Positions 26,253 through 34,874 of a DNA stretch of 59,417 bases are shown in pieces (position 1 is the stretch's first letter; each line of letters starts with the position of its first letter). The stretch is from positions 1 through 59,417 of the forward strand of contig JADZFK010000083.1 of the NCBI GenBank assembly GCA_020849945.1, in the 5' to 3' direction. The notes under the pieces were generated by a model, which saw nothing but the letters and a program-made list of their open reading frames with translations, was not told the origin of the DNA and searched no databases. The stretch is from Pirellulales bacterium (GTDB lineage Bacteria > Planctomycetota > Planctomycetia > Pirellulales > Lacipirellulaceae). Both the position numbers and the translations under genes were made by a program.

Positions 26253-27266
26253 TAGTCCTGACCGCCTCCGTGGAAAACCTCGTCAACCACAAGAACGAAA
26301 CCATGCAAGGCAGTAGCTCCGTCGAGCCGAGGCGGACAGGAATGACGAATAACGAATGACGAAATCCCTCATTCGTCATTCGGGCTTCGTCATTCGCCGG
26401 CCTGCTCAACGCCAAACGTCGGTTCAACCGCATCAAGGGCCACAAGCACATGCCCCAATTACTCGTTGCGATTGATAAACTAACCCAAACCACTACTTCC
26501 CTTGTCGCGACACATAAACACGCCAGATTGTTCACTCCCAGAGGTATCACCAATTTCAACTACGATCGGGACAAGTTCGTTCTCAAGACGCGAGACTACG
26601 AATCTGGTCAACTGAACGGCTATTGTGCGAACGCATGGCAGCACGCTTACAAACTTTGGCAGCCAAAGTAATATCCTCTAATGTCAAGTGGTTTGGAAAT
26701 CCTTGATGCGTTCCCCGGAATTGAGCGGCCTAGACAAGCTGCTATTCAACGCCAAGTGCCACTTCTATGAGAGGTTTATTGCTCCTGGATAAGAATGCAA
26801 GAACGAGGATTGAGCCCGGGCATTTTTTTCACTTGGAGCAACAAGCCTTTTATCCCCATCTGCGGGAATATCGATTGTCAGCGAACCATCTGCGAAAAAA
26901 GAGGGCCAAGCGGTTCTTGTGGCCTTGCGAATTGTTTGCGGATTGTCCGACCAAACGAAACGGGTTGGAGCTGGCCTCTGTGAGGCTGGCAGTACGGCAA
27001 TTTTTCCCCGGTCACAGATCGTCCTTACCCACATCTTTTTATGAATAACGCGAGATAATGGTTGTTTTTCGAGGATTTGAAAGTCGGAGCTATGCGGCGA
27101 TCAAAGGCTGGGACAGTACCTATCCCGCTCGACGATCAAGAACATACGACTTTCACTAGATTGCACTGCATCCACCAGCGAAGAAATGTAGGCAACGACA
27201 AGCTCACAGACTCCGGCGGAGTAATGAAACCACTTCTAAGCAATGCGAGAGAGCAGCGAGCATCGT
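26253..27266. other. 1-kb stretch without a supported gene
   Basis: The left part (26338-26398) is a dispersed repeat built on ATTCGTCATTCG in both orientations. Short frames occur, such as 26450-26671 (73 codons, RGITNFNYDRDKFVLK within it) and 26767-27048, but none shows a family, a good start or convincing composition. The content looks like decayed DNA, possibly a transposase relic, downstream of lspA and of the FAD oxidoreductase, which both end here. Confidence 0.45.
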
Positions 27267-28841
27267 TTATTCTTGACTTTCAATCACTTGTCCTTGATCT
27301 CGCAACAATTGACGCAGCTTGTCACAGTTTACGTCCTGCACCGGCGAGTTGGCCGTCGCGGCCATCGCCGCCGCCATGCCGCAGGCGTGGCCCGCGATCA
27401 TGTAACCCGGCTCCATCCGAAAACTGCCATAAGCCACGGTGCTCATCGACGCGCAAACGGGCGTCAATAGGTTTTCACATTCGCCGGCCTTTGGCACGAA
27501 CGCACCGTAAGGCAGTTGCCATGGTCGAACCGGCTGACTGACGTATCCTTCGGTGTACGTCTCGTCTTCCGCTCGCGGATAACGAAACGTGCGAGCGGCA
27601 ACCCACTGCACCTCGCGAATATCAATGTTGTAGCCACACATGCCAACGCCATCGGGCTTTGTCCGCTGCGATTCAATATCTCGCTCGGTGACGACATATT
27701 TGCCCAGCATGCGCCGAGCTTCGCGGATATAAAGTTGATGTGGCCACCCTTGCGTGTCAGTGAACTCGTCCTTGCAGAGCCCGAACTTGCGGAGTTTATC
27801 GCGTTGCGCTACCGGCACGCTCGAATCATTTTGCAGAAACCATAATAGTCCATGCGCCCATCGCAGATGCTGCTGCCAGATTTCCTGGCGGCGCTCGTAG
27901 CTCGCATCTGGATACTCCCAATTCGGACCTGGTAATATGGTTGAAACGGGACCCGAACTGTTGGCATCGTATTTTCCGTTGGGGAGCGGCACGAGATGCA
28001 AGGCTTTGATCGTACGTTTACCCGCACTTTGGAAATAGCGCCGCAATAACTCGTACTCGTTGGGATCGTATCCGTCTGGTTCCGTAATCGCGATCCGGTT
28101 GCTTCCCACATCGGTAAGGCAGAGCCGGAAGCAGTAACCTTGGATTTTGCCGTCGCCATCGCCGACTTGAGCTAATTTCGTCTGCGGTGTCACGAAGGGC
28201 AAAAGCTCTTCCCCCTTCCGTGGCGACACGGGGAACTCGAATTGATGCTCGCTCGGAATCAACTCCGTTCGACCTGCGAGCCATTCGCCATACTTGGCAC
28301 GTCCCTCTCGGCCGACGGCGTACTGGACGCCGGACCTGGCCATTAGATCACCTTCATAACCGGCATCGATAAATACCTTGGCAGAATAGGAGTTTCCCGA
28401 TTCGGTCTTGAACGAAATGATCCTCGCGCCTTCCTTCCTAACGGAAGCCAATCGCTGGCCGAAGAATACCTGGACGCCGGCTTCCCTGAGCATGTCTCTC
28501 AGAACTGTCTCGGCAACGTGCGGCTCGAAATTGAATGCCGCTTGCCATTTTGGTTTCCGGTAATGCCGGGCCATTCGATCGTAGACTTCCCTGGCAAGTC
28601 CCCCGATGAGCTTCTCTTGTCCGCGGACGTCCGACTGCCCTAAGCCGCCGGAGAACATTCCGCCCACGTGCTGTCCCGGCTCAACGAGCACGACCTTGGC
28701 CCCATGCCGCGCGGCGGCGACACTGGCAATCACACCACTGGCCGTTGCGGTATACACGACGACATCAGGGCTGGTTGCCCGCGCGGCCTGAATGCTGGTC
28801 GAGATTGCAACAAGAACTAAAGCGACCGTGCGGGAGATCAT
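27267..28841 (-). CDS. Secreted FAD-dependent oxidoreductase (FAD_oxidored family)
   Basis: A 524-residue flavoprotein with an N-terminal signal peptide (MISRTVALVLVAISTSIQAA). The Rossmann start is VVVYTATASGVIASVAAARH, lacking the classical GxGxxG (it reads TATASG), then VVLVEPGQHVGGMFSGGLGQ, a hallmark of this planctomycete-rich family. The FAD-closing region CASMSTVAYGSFRMEPGYM and the GHACGMAAAMAA helix are near the C-terminus. The start is ATG 28841; a TTG three codons upstream is less likely. It is the last gene of the ECF-sigma-led set. Members often sit with polysaccharide degradation genes; the substrate here is unknown. Confidence 0.85.
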   Translation of the reverse strand: MISRTVALVLVAISTSIQAARATSPDVVVYTATASGVIASVAAARHGAKVVLVEPGQHVGGMFSGGLGQSDVRGQEKLIGGLAREVYDRMARHYRKPKWQAAFNFEPHVAETVLRDMLREAGVQVFFGQRLASVRKEGARIISFKTESGNSYSAKVFIDAGYEGDLMARSGVQYAVGREGRAKYGEWLAGRTELIPSEHQFEFPVSPRKGEELLPFVTPQTKLAQVGDGDGKIQGYCFRLCLTDVGSNRIAITEPDGYDPNEYELLRRYFQSAGKRTIKALHLVPLPNGKYDANSSGPVSTILPGPNWEYPDASYERRQEIWQQHLRWAHGLLWFLQNDSSVPVAQRDKLRKFGLCKDEFTDTQGWPHQLYIREARRMLGKYVVTERDIESQRTKPDGVGMCGYNIDIREVQWVAARTFRYPRAEDETYTEGYVSQPVRPWQLPYGAFVPKAGECENLLTPVCASMSTVAYGSFRMEPGYMIAGHACGMAAAMAATANSPVQDVNCDKLRQLLRDQGQVIESQE

Positions 28842-28889
28842 GTTTGACAAATCCTGAGTTAGAATTCAAGCGAGTGCTGCGCGCTTCAA

Positions 28890-30686
28890 TTAATTGCGGG
28901 AGAAGTAGCGCGCGGATACCAGCATCACCGACGTGGCAGCCGACGCCACGAGCACTAGAAACATCGGTTCGGGAACAGCAAAGCCGAATTGCGCCCCGGT
29001 TCCATTGCTCGACGAGTTGCCGAAGCGAGCTCGCCAGTAGTCGAAGTCGGCGGTTGTTACGAGGCCATCGCCCGTGCCATCGCCTTCTTCGACTGACGCG
29101 CCACCCGCCAGTCCGTTATTTTTGCGCCAGATGACATAGTCGGCCGCATCGACGGTGCCGTTCCCGTTGTAGTCGCCGGAAACGCCAGCCGGGAGCTGCC
29201 CCCATTGCTCGGAGATTGGCGAGAATTGGTTGTGTTGCAGCAACCACCATTGCAGCCAGGCCACGGCATTGCTGTGATAGAAGTCCTCGTCGGCGCCCTG
29301 GCCGTTGCCGCCCCAATCGGCTGGTTCGTAGATATTGCCGTCGTGGCCGGGGCGGTTTTGGAGCGCGATCATGGCATCGACGCGAGCCTGTGCCCAGCCC
29401 ATCGCGTCGAAACTTTTACCTTCATCAAGCCCGAGCCATTCGGCAACCAGATCGGTGTTGAGATAGCTATCGGTGACAACATAGATGTTCCAATCGTTGC
29501 CTTCGGGATAATAGACGTTGGCGCTGTACGACCCGTCGGGATTGCGATTGAAGATCGTTCCGCCGGGTTCAAGGATCGTTTTATTCGTACCGTAGCCGCC
29601 TTGCGAAATGGGCTTATCTGGTCCGGGCGTAAACTGTACTTCCGTTAGGCCGCGATACACGTTATCGACATTGAATACGGTGCTTTGGGGAATGTACCGC
29701 CCGGCGAGTGATTGGTTGACCGCAGTCGTGGTGAGGAGATAGATCGAAGCTGTCATGTAATCGGGATGGACGATGCTGTGATTGACGAGTACCCCATCGG
29801 CATACGAATTGTAGCCATTGATCCAATCTTGAACCGGTCTTCCATCGATGAGTTGCGAACTGACATTGTCAGTCCGGCGGCTTAAGGTGCTGACTTGCAT
29901 TTCAGACGCTTTGGTGCGCCAAGTATTGACGTTTGGATGACTGGGCATCATCGTCTGCGCCAGGGCCAGCAATTGCACATTCCAGGCCGTTTCTTCCGCT
30001 TTCGTATCGCCGGAAAAATTGGTTGTGCCGTTCGGTTGTTTCCAGTACGGAACCGTGTAATTGTTGAAGCTGTTGGCTTCGTATTCCACCATCGTCGCAA
30101 CCGCCGTGCGCGTTTCGGTCGAGAGTTTGTCCCAAAGCATCCACGCGGCTTCGGCGGCTTGGGCCGTCCAATACGCGGCTTGGTTCGACGCGGAATAGGA
30201 GCCGTAACCGCCGCCTCCGAAGTGACGCGAATCGGTGGTGTTGGAAACATGAGCGAATGCCACACCGCGAATAGCCAATTCCGTTTCGTAAAGCGCGGCT
30301 GGCTCCGAGATGCCGCCCGCCGCGGTCGGCGAATACGTGCCCGTTGCCAAAAGTGCCGCGGTACCGTACGCAAAACTTGCCAGCGGACGAATATCGGCGG
30401 TGCCGCCCGATGTATTGTGGGTGAAGGCCCAGTAGTACGGTATCCCGACGTAAAGCGGCGCGTGATCACCCACTTCGTAATACGAGGGGGCCCAATTCAA
30501 TTCGTAACGCGACTCATTTTGTAGAACCCCAATGAGGCTTTGGCCAAAGGCATCATTCGGCTGAACGCCAAGCATGCCGTTGTACCTCGACCAGTCAATC
30601 GATTGGACGTAGTCGGCAGGCAGCGCGGCGAAAATAGGTTGCGAGAGACACCAACCTACGCACGCTATGCCGAGCGGAACCTTCAT
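28890..30686 (-). CDS. Secreted dockerin-like / PEP-CTERM protein, putative helical-barrel enzyme
   Basis: A large exported protein of 598 residues starting at ATG 30686 (MKVPLGIACVGWCLSQPIFA, a good signal peptide). An in-frame ATG at 30806 would sit only 4 bases after the previous stop and add a 40-residue leader, so it remains an alternative. Residues about 25-500 are rich in Trp/Tyr/Asn with repeated helical segments (AYWTAQAAEAAWMLWDKL; AVAWLQWWLLQHNQF), reminiscent of (alpha/alpha)6-barrel glycan enzymes, but no catalytic motif is certain. Two dockerin loops (GDYNGNGTVDAADYVIWRK; GDGLVTTADFDYWRARFG) and a VPEP sorting tail end the chain. It lies between a lipoprotein and the FAD oxidoreductase gene. 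Confidence 0.8.
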   Translation of the reverse strand: MKVPLGIACVGWCLSQPIFAALPADYVQSIDWSRYNGMLGVQPNDAFGQSLIGVLQNESRYELNWAPSYYEVGDHAPLYVGIPYYWAFTHNTSGGTADIRPLASFAYGTAALLATGTYSPTAAGGISEPAALYETELAIRGVAFAHVSNTTDSRHFGGGGYGSYSASNQAAYWTAQAAEAAWMLWDKLSTETRTAVATMVEYEANSFNNYTVPYWKQPNGTTNFSGDTKAEETAWNVQLLALAQTMMPSHPNVNTWRTKASEMQVSTLSRRTDNVSSQLIDGRPVQDWINGYNSYADGVLVNHSIVHPDYMTASIYLLTTTAVNQSLAGRYIPQSTVFNVDNVYRGLTEVQFTPGPDKPISQGGYGTNKTILEPGGTIFNRNPDGSYSANVYYPEGNDWNIYVVTDSYLNTDLVAEWLGLDEGKSFDAMGWAQARVDAMIALQNRPGHDGNIYEPADWGGNGQGADEDFYHSNAVAWLQWWLLQHNQFSPISEQWGQLPAGVSGDYNGNGTVDAADYVIWRKNNGLAGGASVEEGDGTGDGLVTTADFDYWRARFGNSSSNGTGAQFGFAVPEPMFLVLVASAATSVMLVSARYFSRN

Positions 30687-30810
30687 CGGGCGCGGAGCAA
30701 AGAACTTCACGTGTCGGCAGACCAGGTCAACCGCCGCAACGAGGATAACAATCGTTTGGCGGCGAGCGGTCGGCAGGCAGGGGGAAGTTGGAAGTGTTGC
30801 CGTCATTCGA

Positions 30811-31359
30811 CTAATTCTCCGATCGATGCTTCGAGGGTTTGTACATGTCGATCGCGCCGGTATTGCCGTCTTCGACAAACGGTTGACCGCCTTCCCAACT
30901 AATTTTGATCACCACGTCCGGCGTGGGGCCGTTGATTTCTTGAGTCACACCGGACGTACTGGCGGAAGCATACTTCTTGGGAGCGTGCCAAATTGTCTTC
31001 GTGGAACCAAGTGGCTCAGCGCCTGAAATGACCACAGTGTGCGATCCCCGGACCGCTCCGTCGCTCTTGTCGAAGCAGCGCAGCGTAAAGCGGCCTTCCT
31101 TGTCGAGAACACCGGCCGACGCACGGGCACCTTGCGGAACGAACTGCACATGGCCGTGGGTGAGGGGCTGGCCATCGATGAGAACTTGTCCGGAAACCGG
31201 CACACGGGCCGGACGTCCGTCATTACAGCCAATCTGCAAGGTAGCAAGAGTAAGCAGGAGAGGGGCCGATCTTGCCCACGTCGGTTTCGCGCGAGAATTC
31301 CAGAAGCTTCGAGGCATATCGATGGCCACCTTGAGAGCAGTCGTTGGTTGTTCCGCCAT
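30811..31359 (-). CDS. Lipoprotein with carboxypeptidase-regulatory-like domain
   Basis: A lipoprotein of 182 residues. Start ATG 31359 (MAEQPTTALKVAIDM) is 14 bases behind the DUF1559 stop; ATG 31317 is a shorter alternative with a better signal peptide. A hydrophobic run (PLLLTLATLQIGC) ends in the lipobox Cys. The single beta-sandwich domain begins VPVSGQVLIDGQPLTHGHVQF, the signature of planctomycete lipoproteins that accompany DUF1559 genes. The tail is NTGAIDMYKPSKHRSEN. It is likely envelope-anchored, and a pairing with the pilin-like protein is common though its role is not known. Confidence 0.82.
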   Translation of the reverse strand: MAEQPTTALKVAIDMPRSFWNSRAKPTWARSAPLLLTLATLQIGCNDGRPARVPVSGQVLIDGQPLTHGHVQFVPQGARASAGVLDKEGRFTLRCFDKSDGAVRGSHTVVISGAEPLGSTKTIWHAPKKYASASTSGVTQEINGPTPDVVIKISWEGGQPFVEDGNTGAIDMYKPSKHRSEN

Positions 31360-31373
31360 GAATTCAAGCCCGC

Positions 31374-32483
31374 CTACTGAACTGGATCTGCCACATCGAA
31401 GGTGCCGTCCGAGGCTTTCGTCGTGGCTCGGTTGATCGTTGACGCGGCCTGATAGGCATTGATATCGACGTTGTCGCTGATGAAGGAGACGTGGCCATCG
31501 ACATAAACAAAGTTTGCGCCTGCAGAATGGTCGCTTCCAAATGAAGCAATCTGTATCGCGGTTCCGGCGGTCACGTAGGGGTAAGTTTGATCGCCAGGCG
31601 GCGCGTTGAGCGGATTCGTGGTCGTGCGCATACAAGATTGAAGCCGCACGGCTTTTGACCAGATGTTGACGCCATCATTCGTATCCGACGCGACAACCTC
31701 TCCCACGCAAAACGTTTTGCTCGTGCCGTCTGATATCTGTCGGAGCACACGAGGAATACAATAGAGAAACATCCCCGTGTTTCCGCATTTCGTATCGCTG
31801 GTCAGCGGCGGTCCGATCGTGCCTTGGCTGAAAGCATAACTGCCGATGGCTGGATTTACGCCTTCGGCAGCCAGGTCGTTGCCCTCGTAATTGATGTCTT
31901 GAAGAACCGGTCCGGAACGATCCGAGGGACAGACCAACACCGGCGGACGTAGGACGACAAGACGCTTCCGGTCGGCGTCTCGCCAGGTCATTTCATACGT
32001 AGGACCGTCTTGCCACAGACCATCCAGGTCCACCTTGGCCAACGTAAACAGCTCCGATCCCTCCATATAGGGCATCAAGAGCACGAAGCCGCTCGTGGCC
32101 TGTTCTCGAACAGTAGCGGGTAATAATTTGCACGGGTTGCACTTGCCACCGCTGCCATCGCTCCCATAGCGGGCCGGTGGATATTTCTTTCGAGCCGATT
32201 CATAGTTCAAAAGGGCCGTGCCGATCTGCTTGAGATTGTTGACGCACTGGGAACGACGGGCCGCCTCACGTGCCGCCTGAATGGCCGGCAACAACAATGC
32301 CACCAATATGCCAATGATGGCGATTACGACCAACAGTTCCACCAACGTGAAACCGTGTAGGGGGCGAGAGTCGAGAGTCGAGGGTCGAGGGTTGGAAAAC
32401 AGATTTCGGATTTCGAATTGCGGATTGCGGATTGAGGCCGGCAAAAGGTCTGAGCTATTTGACAAATACTCTCGAAGTTCCAT
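31374..32483 (-). CDS. DUF1559 protein with prepilin-type N-terminal signal
   Basis: A type II pseudopilin-like protein. The class III signal GFTLVELLVVIAIIGILVAL is followed by LPAIQAAREAARRSQCVNNL, the DUF1559 hallmark. Near the C-terminus is an H-x-G-G-like region variant (GANFVYVDGHVSFISDNV). A peptidase would cut after the Gly of HGFTLVE. The start is unresolved: ATG 32483 gives a 42-residue leader that translates two dispersed repeat families, and no start codon lies closer to GFTLVE. Such proteins occur in dozens of copies in planctomycetes; their function is unknown. It sits between the beta-strand-repeat protein and the lipoprotein. Confidence 0.8.
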   Translation of the reverse strand: MELREYLSNSSDLLPASIRNPQFEIRNLFSNPRPSTLDSRPLHGFTLVELLVVIAIIGILVALLLPAIQAAREAARRSQCVNNLKQIGTALLNYESARKKYPPARYGSDGSGGKCNPCKLLPATVREQATSGFVLLMPYMEGSELFTLAKVDLDGLWQDGPTYEMTWRDADRKRLVVLRPPVLVCPSDRSGPVLQDINYEGNDLAAEGVNPAIGSYAFSQGTIGPPLTSDTKCGNTGMFLYCIPRVLRQISDGTSKTFCVGEVVASDTNDGVNIWSKAVRLQSCMRTTTNPLNAPPGDQTYPYVTAGTAIQIASFGSDHSAGANFVYVDGHVSFISDNVDINAYQAASTINRATTKASDGTFDVADPVQ

Positions 32484-32526
32484 TTCGGCATTCGGCAATC
32501 CGAAATCCGAAATCCGAAATCCGAAA
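32363..32526. repeat. Two dispersed repeats in the DUF1559 leader
   Basis: A GTCGAGAGTCGAGGG block (about 32364-32394) is followed by ATTTCGGATT/ATTGCGGATT units (about 32401-32430). The complementary ATCCGAAATCCGAA units follow at about 32499-32526. The last two would pair with each other. They lie within the 5' extension of the DUF1559 reading frame. Confidence 0.7.
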
Positions 32527-32834
32527 TTGGCTTGGTCCGCTCGGATCGCCGCCCCACCATCGCTAAAGCCATTCCGACATGAAGCTGCATCTTTCCGAAG
32601 TGCGAGGACGAATTTCAGAGCAACTCGCCTGCGCGCCCTCACATTGCGAAGGCCGAATCGAGTTTGGCTACCAGTATTCATCGATCGATGCATCTAGCAG
32701 GAGTCGCGCAGAACTTTGTCGTGCCAAAAATCTGGCGGGTCTGGTGCTTGCGAATCGTTTTGTCCAAATCCGGCAGACCGGCGTCCTGCCCCGGCTTGGA
32801 AGCCGAGTACGCCGGCCCACCCGGAATGAATGGA

Positions 32835-34817
32835 TCAGTTAAGGCGATTTCGCCTGACCCCGTGCCTACGCGCTACGAGGGCGACGACAAAACCCAGCAG
32901 CGACGCGAGTGACGCCGGTTCCGGAACCGATGCCGCCATCAGTTCGCCGTGGCCGACGCCGGCACCGGTCGTCTCGCCGAAGTGTGATCTCCAATCCAAG
33001 TAGCCTTGCGGGCCGTTAATGTTTGTCTTCCGCCAGATCACGTAGTCGGCGCTATCCACAATGTGGTCGCCGTTGTAATCGCCGGGCACAACTCCACTGG
33101 CCACCAGGGCAATCTGGTTGCCGCCGAGGTAGTTGCAATCAATCGAATATCCGGCTGGCGAATCGAGCAGGCTGGCGAACTGAGTACCGACGAGCGAGCC
33201 ATAACTGGCGAAAATGTGCGGCCCGCCGCTGAGCACCGCCGTGCCCAGGTTATCAAAATCGAGGATCGCGTCTGTGATATCTAACGCGCCGACCACATCG
33301 AGACGGTCAATCGTTCCCACGTCGCCGTTATACTCGATGATCAAATTGCCGTCGAAATCGGCGCTATCGACCGCGAGTGTGCCGATGCTGGCCCCCGGGG
33401 CGAGATTGCCGCTCGCGTTCACCAGGACGCTGCTGTGGATCGTGCCGGTGCCGCCAAGAGTCGCATTCGATTCGACGGTATAAGCGCCACCGCCGGTGTG
33501 CGTACCGTTCACTAGGAGCGTGCCATTGGATATCGTCGTGTTGCCGGCAAAACTGCTGTTGCCGGTGATCGCCAACGTGCCGTCCCCGGTCTTTCGCAAG
33601 GAACCCGAGCCGCTTAGCGCGGCGTCACCGGCGAGTGTTGCGATGAAGGTGGCTGCCACCTCAAGATTGCCGCCGACGCCCCCCACACCGGGGTTGATGA
33701 CCAAGCTTCGGGCGGTCACGCCCGCCGAGTCGATCGTGGTGTCGCCCGTGAACTTAATGCCGGCAACGTTGCTGTGGCCTTGATCGGAGTTGGTGACGTA
33801 CTGGTCGTTGTAGTCGAGCGTAATGGTGCCATTACCAAGTACGTTGCCAGCCGGAACACTCACATAGCCGTCTGTAACTAGAGTGCCACCGGTCCAATCG
33901 TTGTTGGTATTGGTCAGCTCGAGGGTAGAGGGAGCGTTGTCGTCGCCTGCACCCATTTTGACCAACATCCCGCCGCCACTGATCGTACCGCTCAGCGTAA
34001 GTGTCGTCCCCGAGGTCGGCCCGACCCAGAAACCGCCTCGGCCATCGTTCGCCAAAGTGAACGGCTTATCGGTGCTCAAATCGGTCGTGCTATCGGAAAG
34101 CCGCAGGTAGCCGAGCTTACTGCCGCCATCGCCGAGAACAATGGGTTTGGAGCTGTCGGCGTTACCCAGCGGACCATTCGCACTGACGTTGTTGACGGAG
34201 GATATACGGTAGGTTCCTTCTGCAACGGTAAGCTGACCGGTAAATGTTTCGGCTCTGGCATCGACTCGAAACGCGCTGAAAAGATCGGCACCGGTGCTGC
34301 GAAGTGTCAGGTTCCCGCTGCCGGAAATGGTCGTGGCTGAATTCCGAAGATCCACCGTGGTCGCAGTTTCATTGCGCCATTCCTGGTCGGCCCCCAGCGC
34401 AATGGGCAAACTCAACGTCAGCAAATAACTGCCTGAATTGGCTTCCACCAACAAACCCAAACCGGCAATGCCGTTGATCGTATCGGTGGGCGTGATGGTC
34501 AGGGCCCCCGGGCTGGTGCGCGTGATGGCAACACTCTTTGTTACGTCACTCGCCATCCAAATCCCGTTGATCGTGGTTGACGCTGTTACCTTTGGTTGAT
34601 TGGAACCCGTAAACAAATTGTCGAATTTCGCGTTCTCAGTAGAGCCAGGTGCGCCGCTCGGAGACCAGTTCGTCGCGGTACTCCACGTAGTATTTGTGGA
34701 GCCGACCCAAGATTGAATCATCTCGGCCCGCCCTGTCGGCGAGAGAGCCGCCGCTCCGATGGCAAACGCCACCAACCACGTTCCCACCCGCGTCACACGA
34801 AAGCTGTAGATGTTCAT
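32835..34817 (-). CDS. Secreted autotransporter-type beta-strand-repeat protein with dockerin and PEP-CTERM
   Basis: A 660-residue exported protein starting at ATG 34817 (MNIYSFRVTRVGTWLVAFAI), with a signal peptide ending near GRAEM. The body is built of autotransporter-associated beta-strand repeats: Gly/Asn/Thr-rich units such as SGSGSLRKTGDGTLAITGNS and NTTISNGTLLVNGTHTGGG. This predicts a long right-handed beta-helix. It ends with one clear dockerin-like loop (GDYNGDHIVDSADYVIWRK) and VPEP plus a membrane segment and Arg tail. It is the first structural gene after FecR in the ECF-led set and probably a surface or adhesive component. No transporter barrel follows, so it is not a true autotransporter. 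Confidence 0.85.
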   Translation of the reverse strand: MNIYSFRVTRVGTWLVAFAIGAAALSPTGRAEMIQSWVGSTNTTWSTATNWSPSGAPGSTENAKFDNLFTGSNQPKVTASTTINGIWMASDVTKSVAITRTSPGALTITPTDTINGIAGLGLLVEANSGSYLLTLSLPIALGADQEWRNETATTVDLRNSATTISGSGNLTLRSTGADLFSAFRVDARAETFTGQLTVAEGTYRISSVNNVSANGPLGNADSSKPIVLGDGGSKLGYLRLSDSTTDLSTDKPFTLANDGRGGFWVGPTSGTTLTLSGTISGGGMLVKMGAGDDNAPSTLELTNTNNDWTGGTLVTDGYVSVPAGNVLGNGTITLDYNDQYVTNSDQGHSNVAGIKFTGDTTIDSAGVTARSLVINPGVGGVGGNLEVAATFIATLAGDAALSGSGSLRKTGDGTLAITGNSSFAGNTTISNGTLLVNGTHTGGGAYTVESNATLGGTGTIHSSVLVNASGNLAPGASIGTLAVDSADFDGNLIIEYNGDVGTIDRLDVVGALDITDAILDFDNLGTAVLSGGPHIFASYGSLVGTQFASLLDSPAGYSIDCNYLGGNQIALVASGVVPGDYNGDHIVDSADYVIWRKTNINGPQGYLDWRSHFGETTGAGVGHGELMAASVPEPASLASLLGFVVALVARRHGVRRNRLN

Positions 34818-34874
34818 GTCATCGTCTCTTAGAGAAAAAGGACTAGAGTGCATTAGCGTTTCCTCCGTTACGAA

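Noticed and set aside
26767-27048. 93-codon frame in the gap after lspA
   Set aside because: No ribosome-binding site, no family and no homologous-looking motif; it lies in a repeat-rich decayed region.
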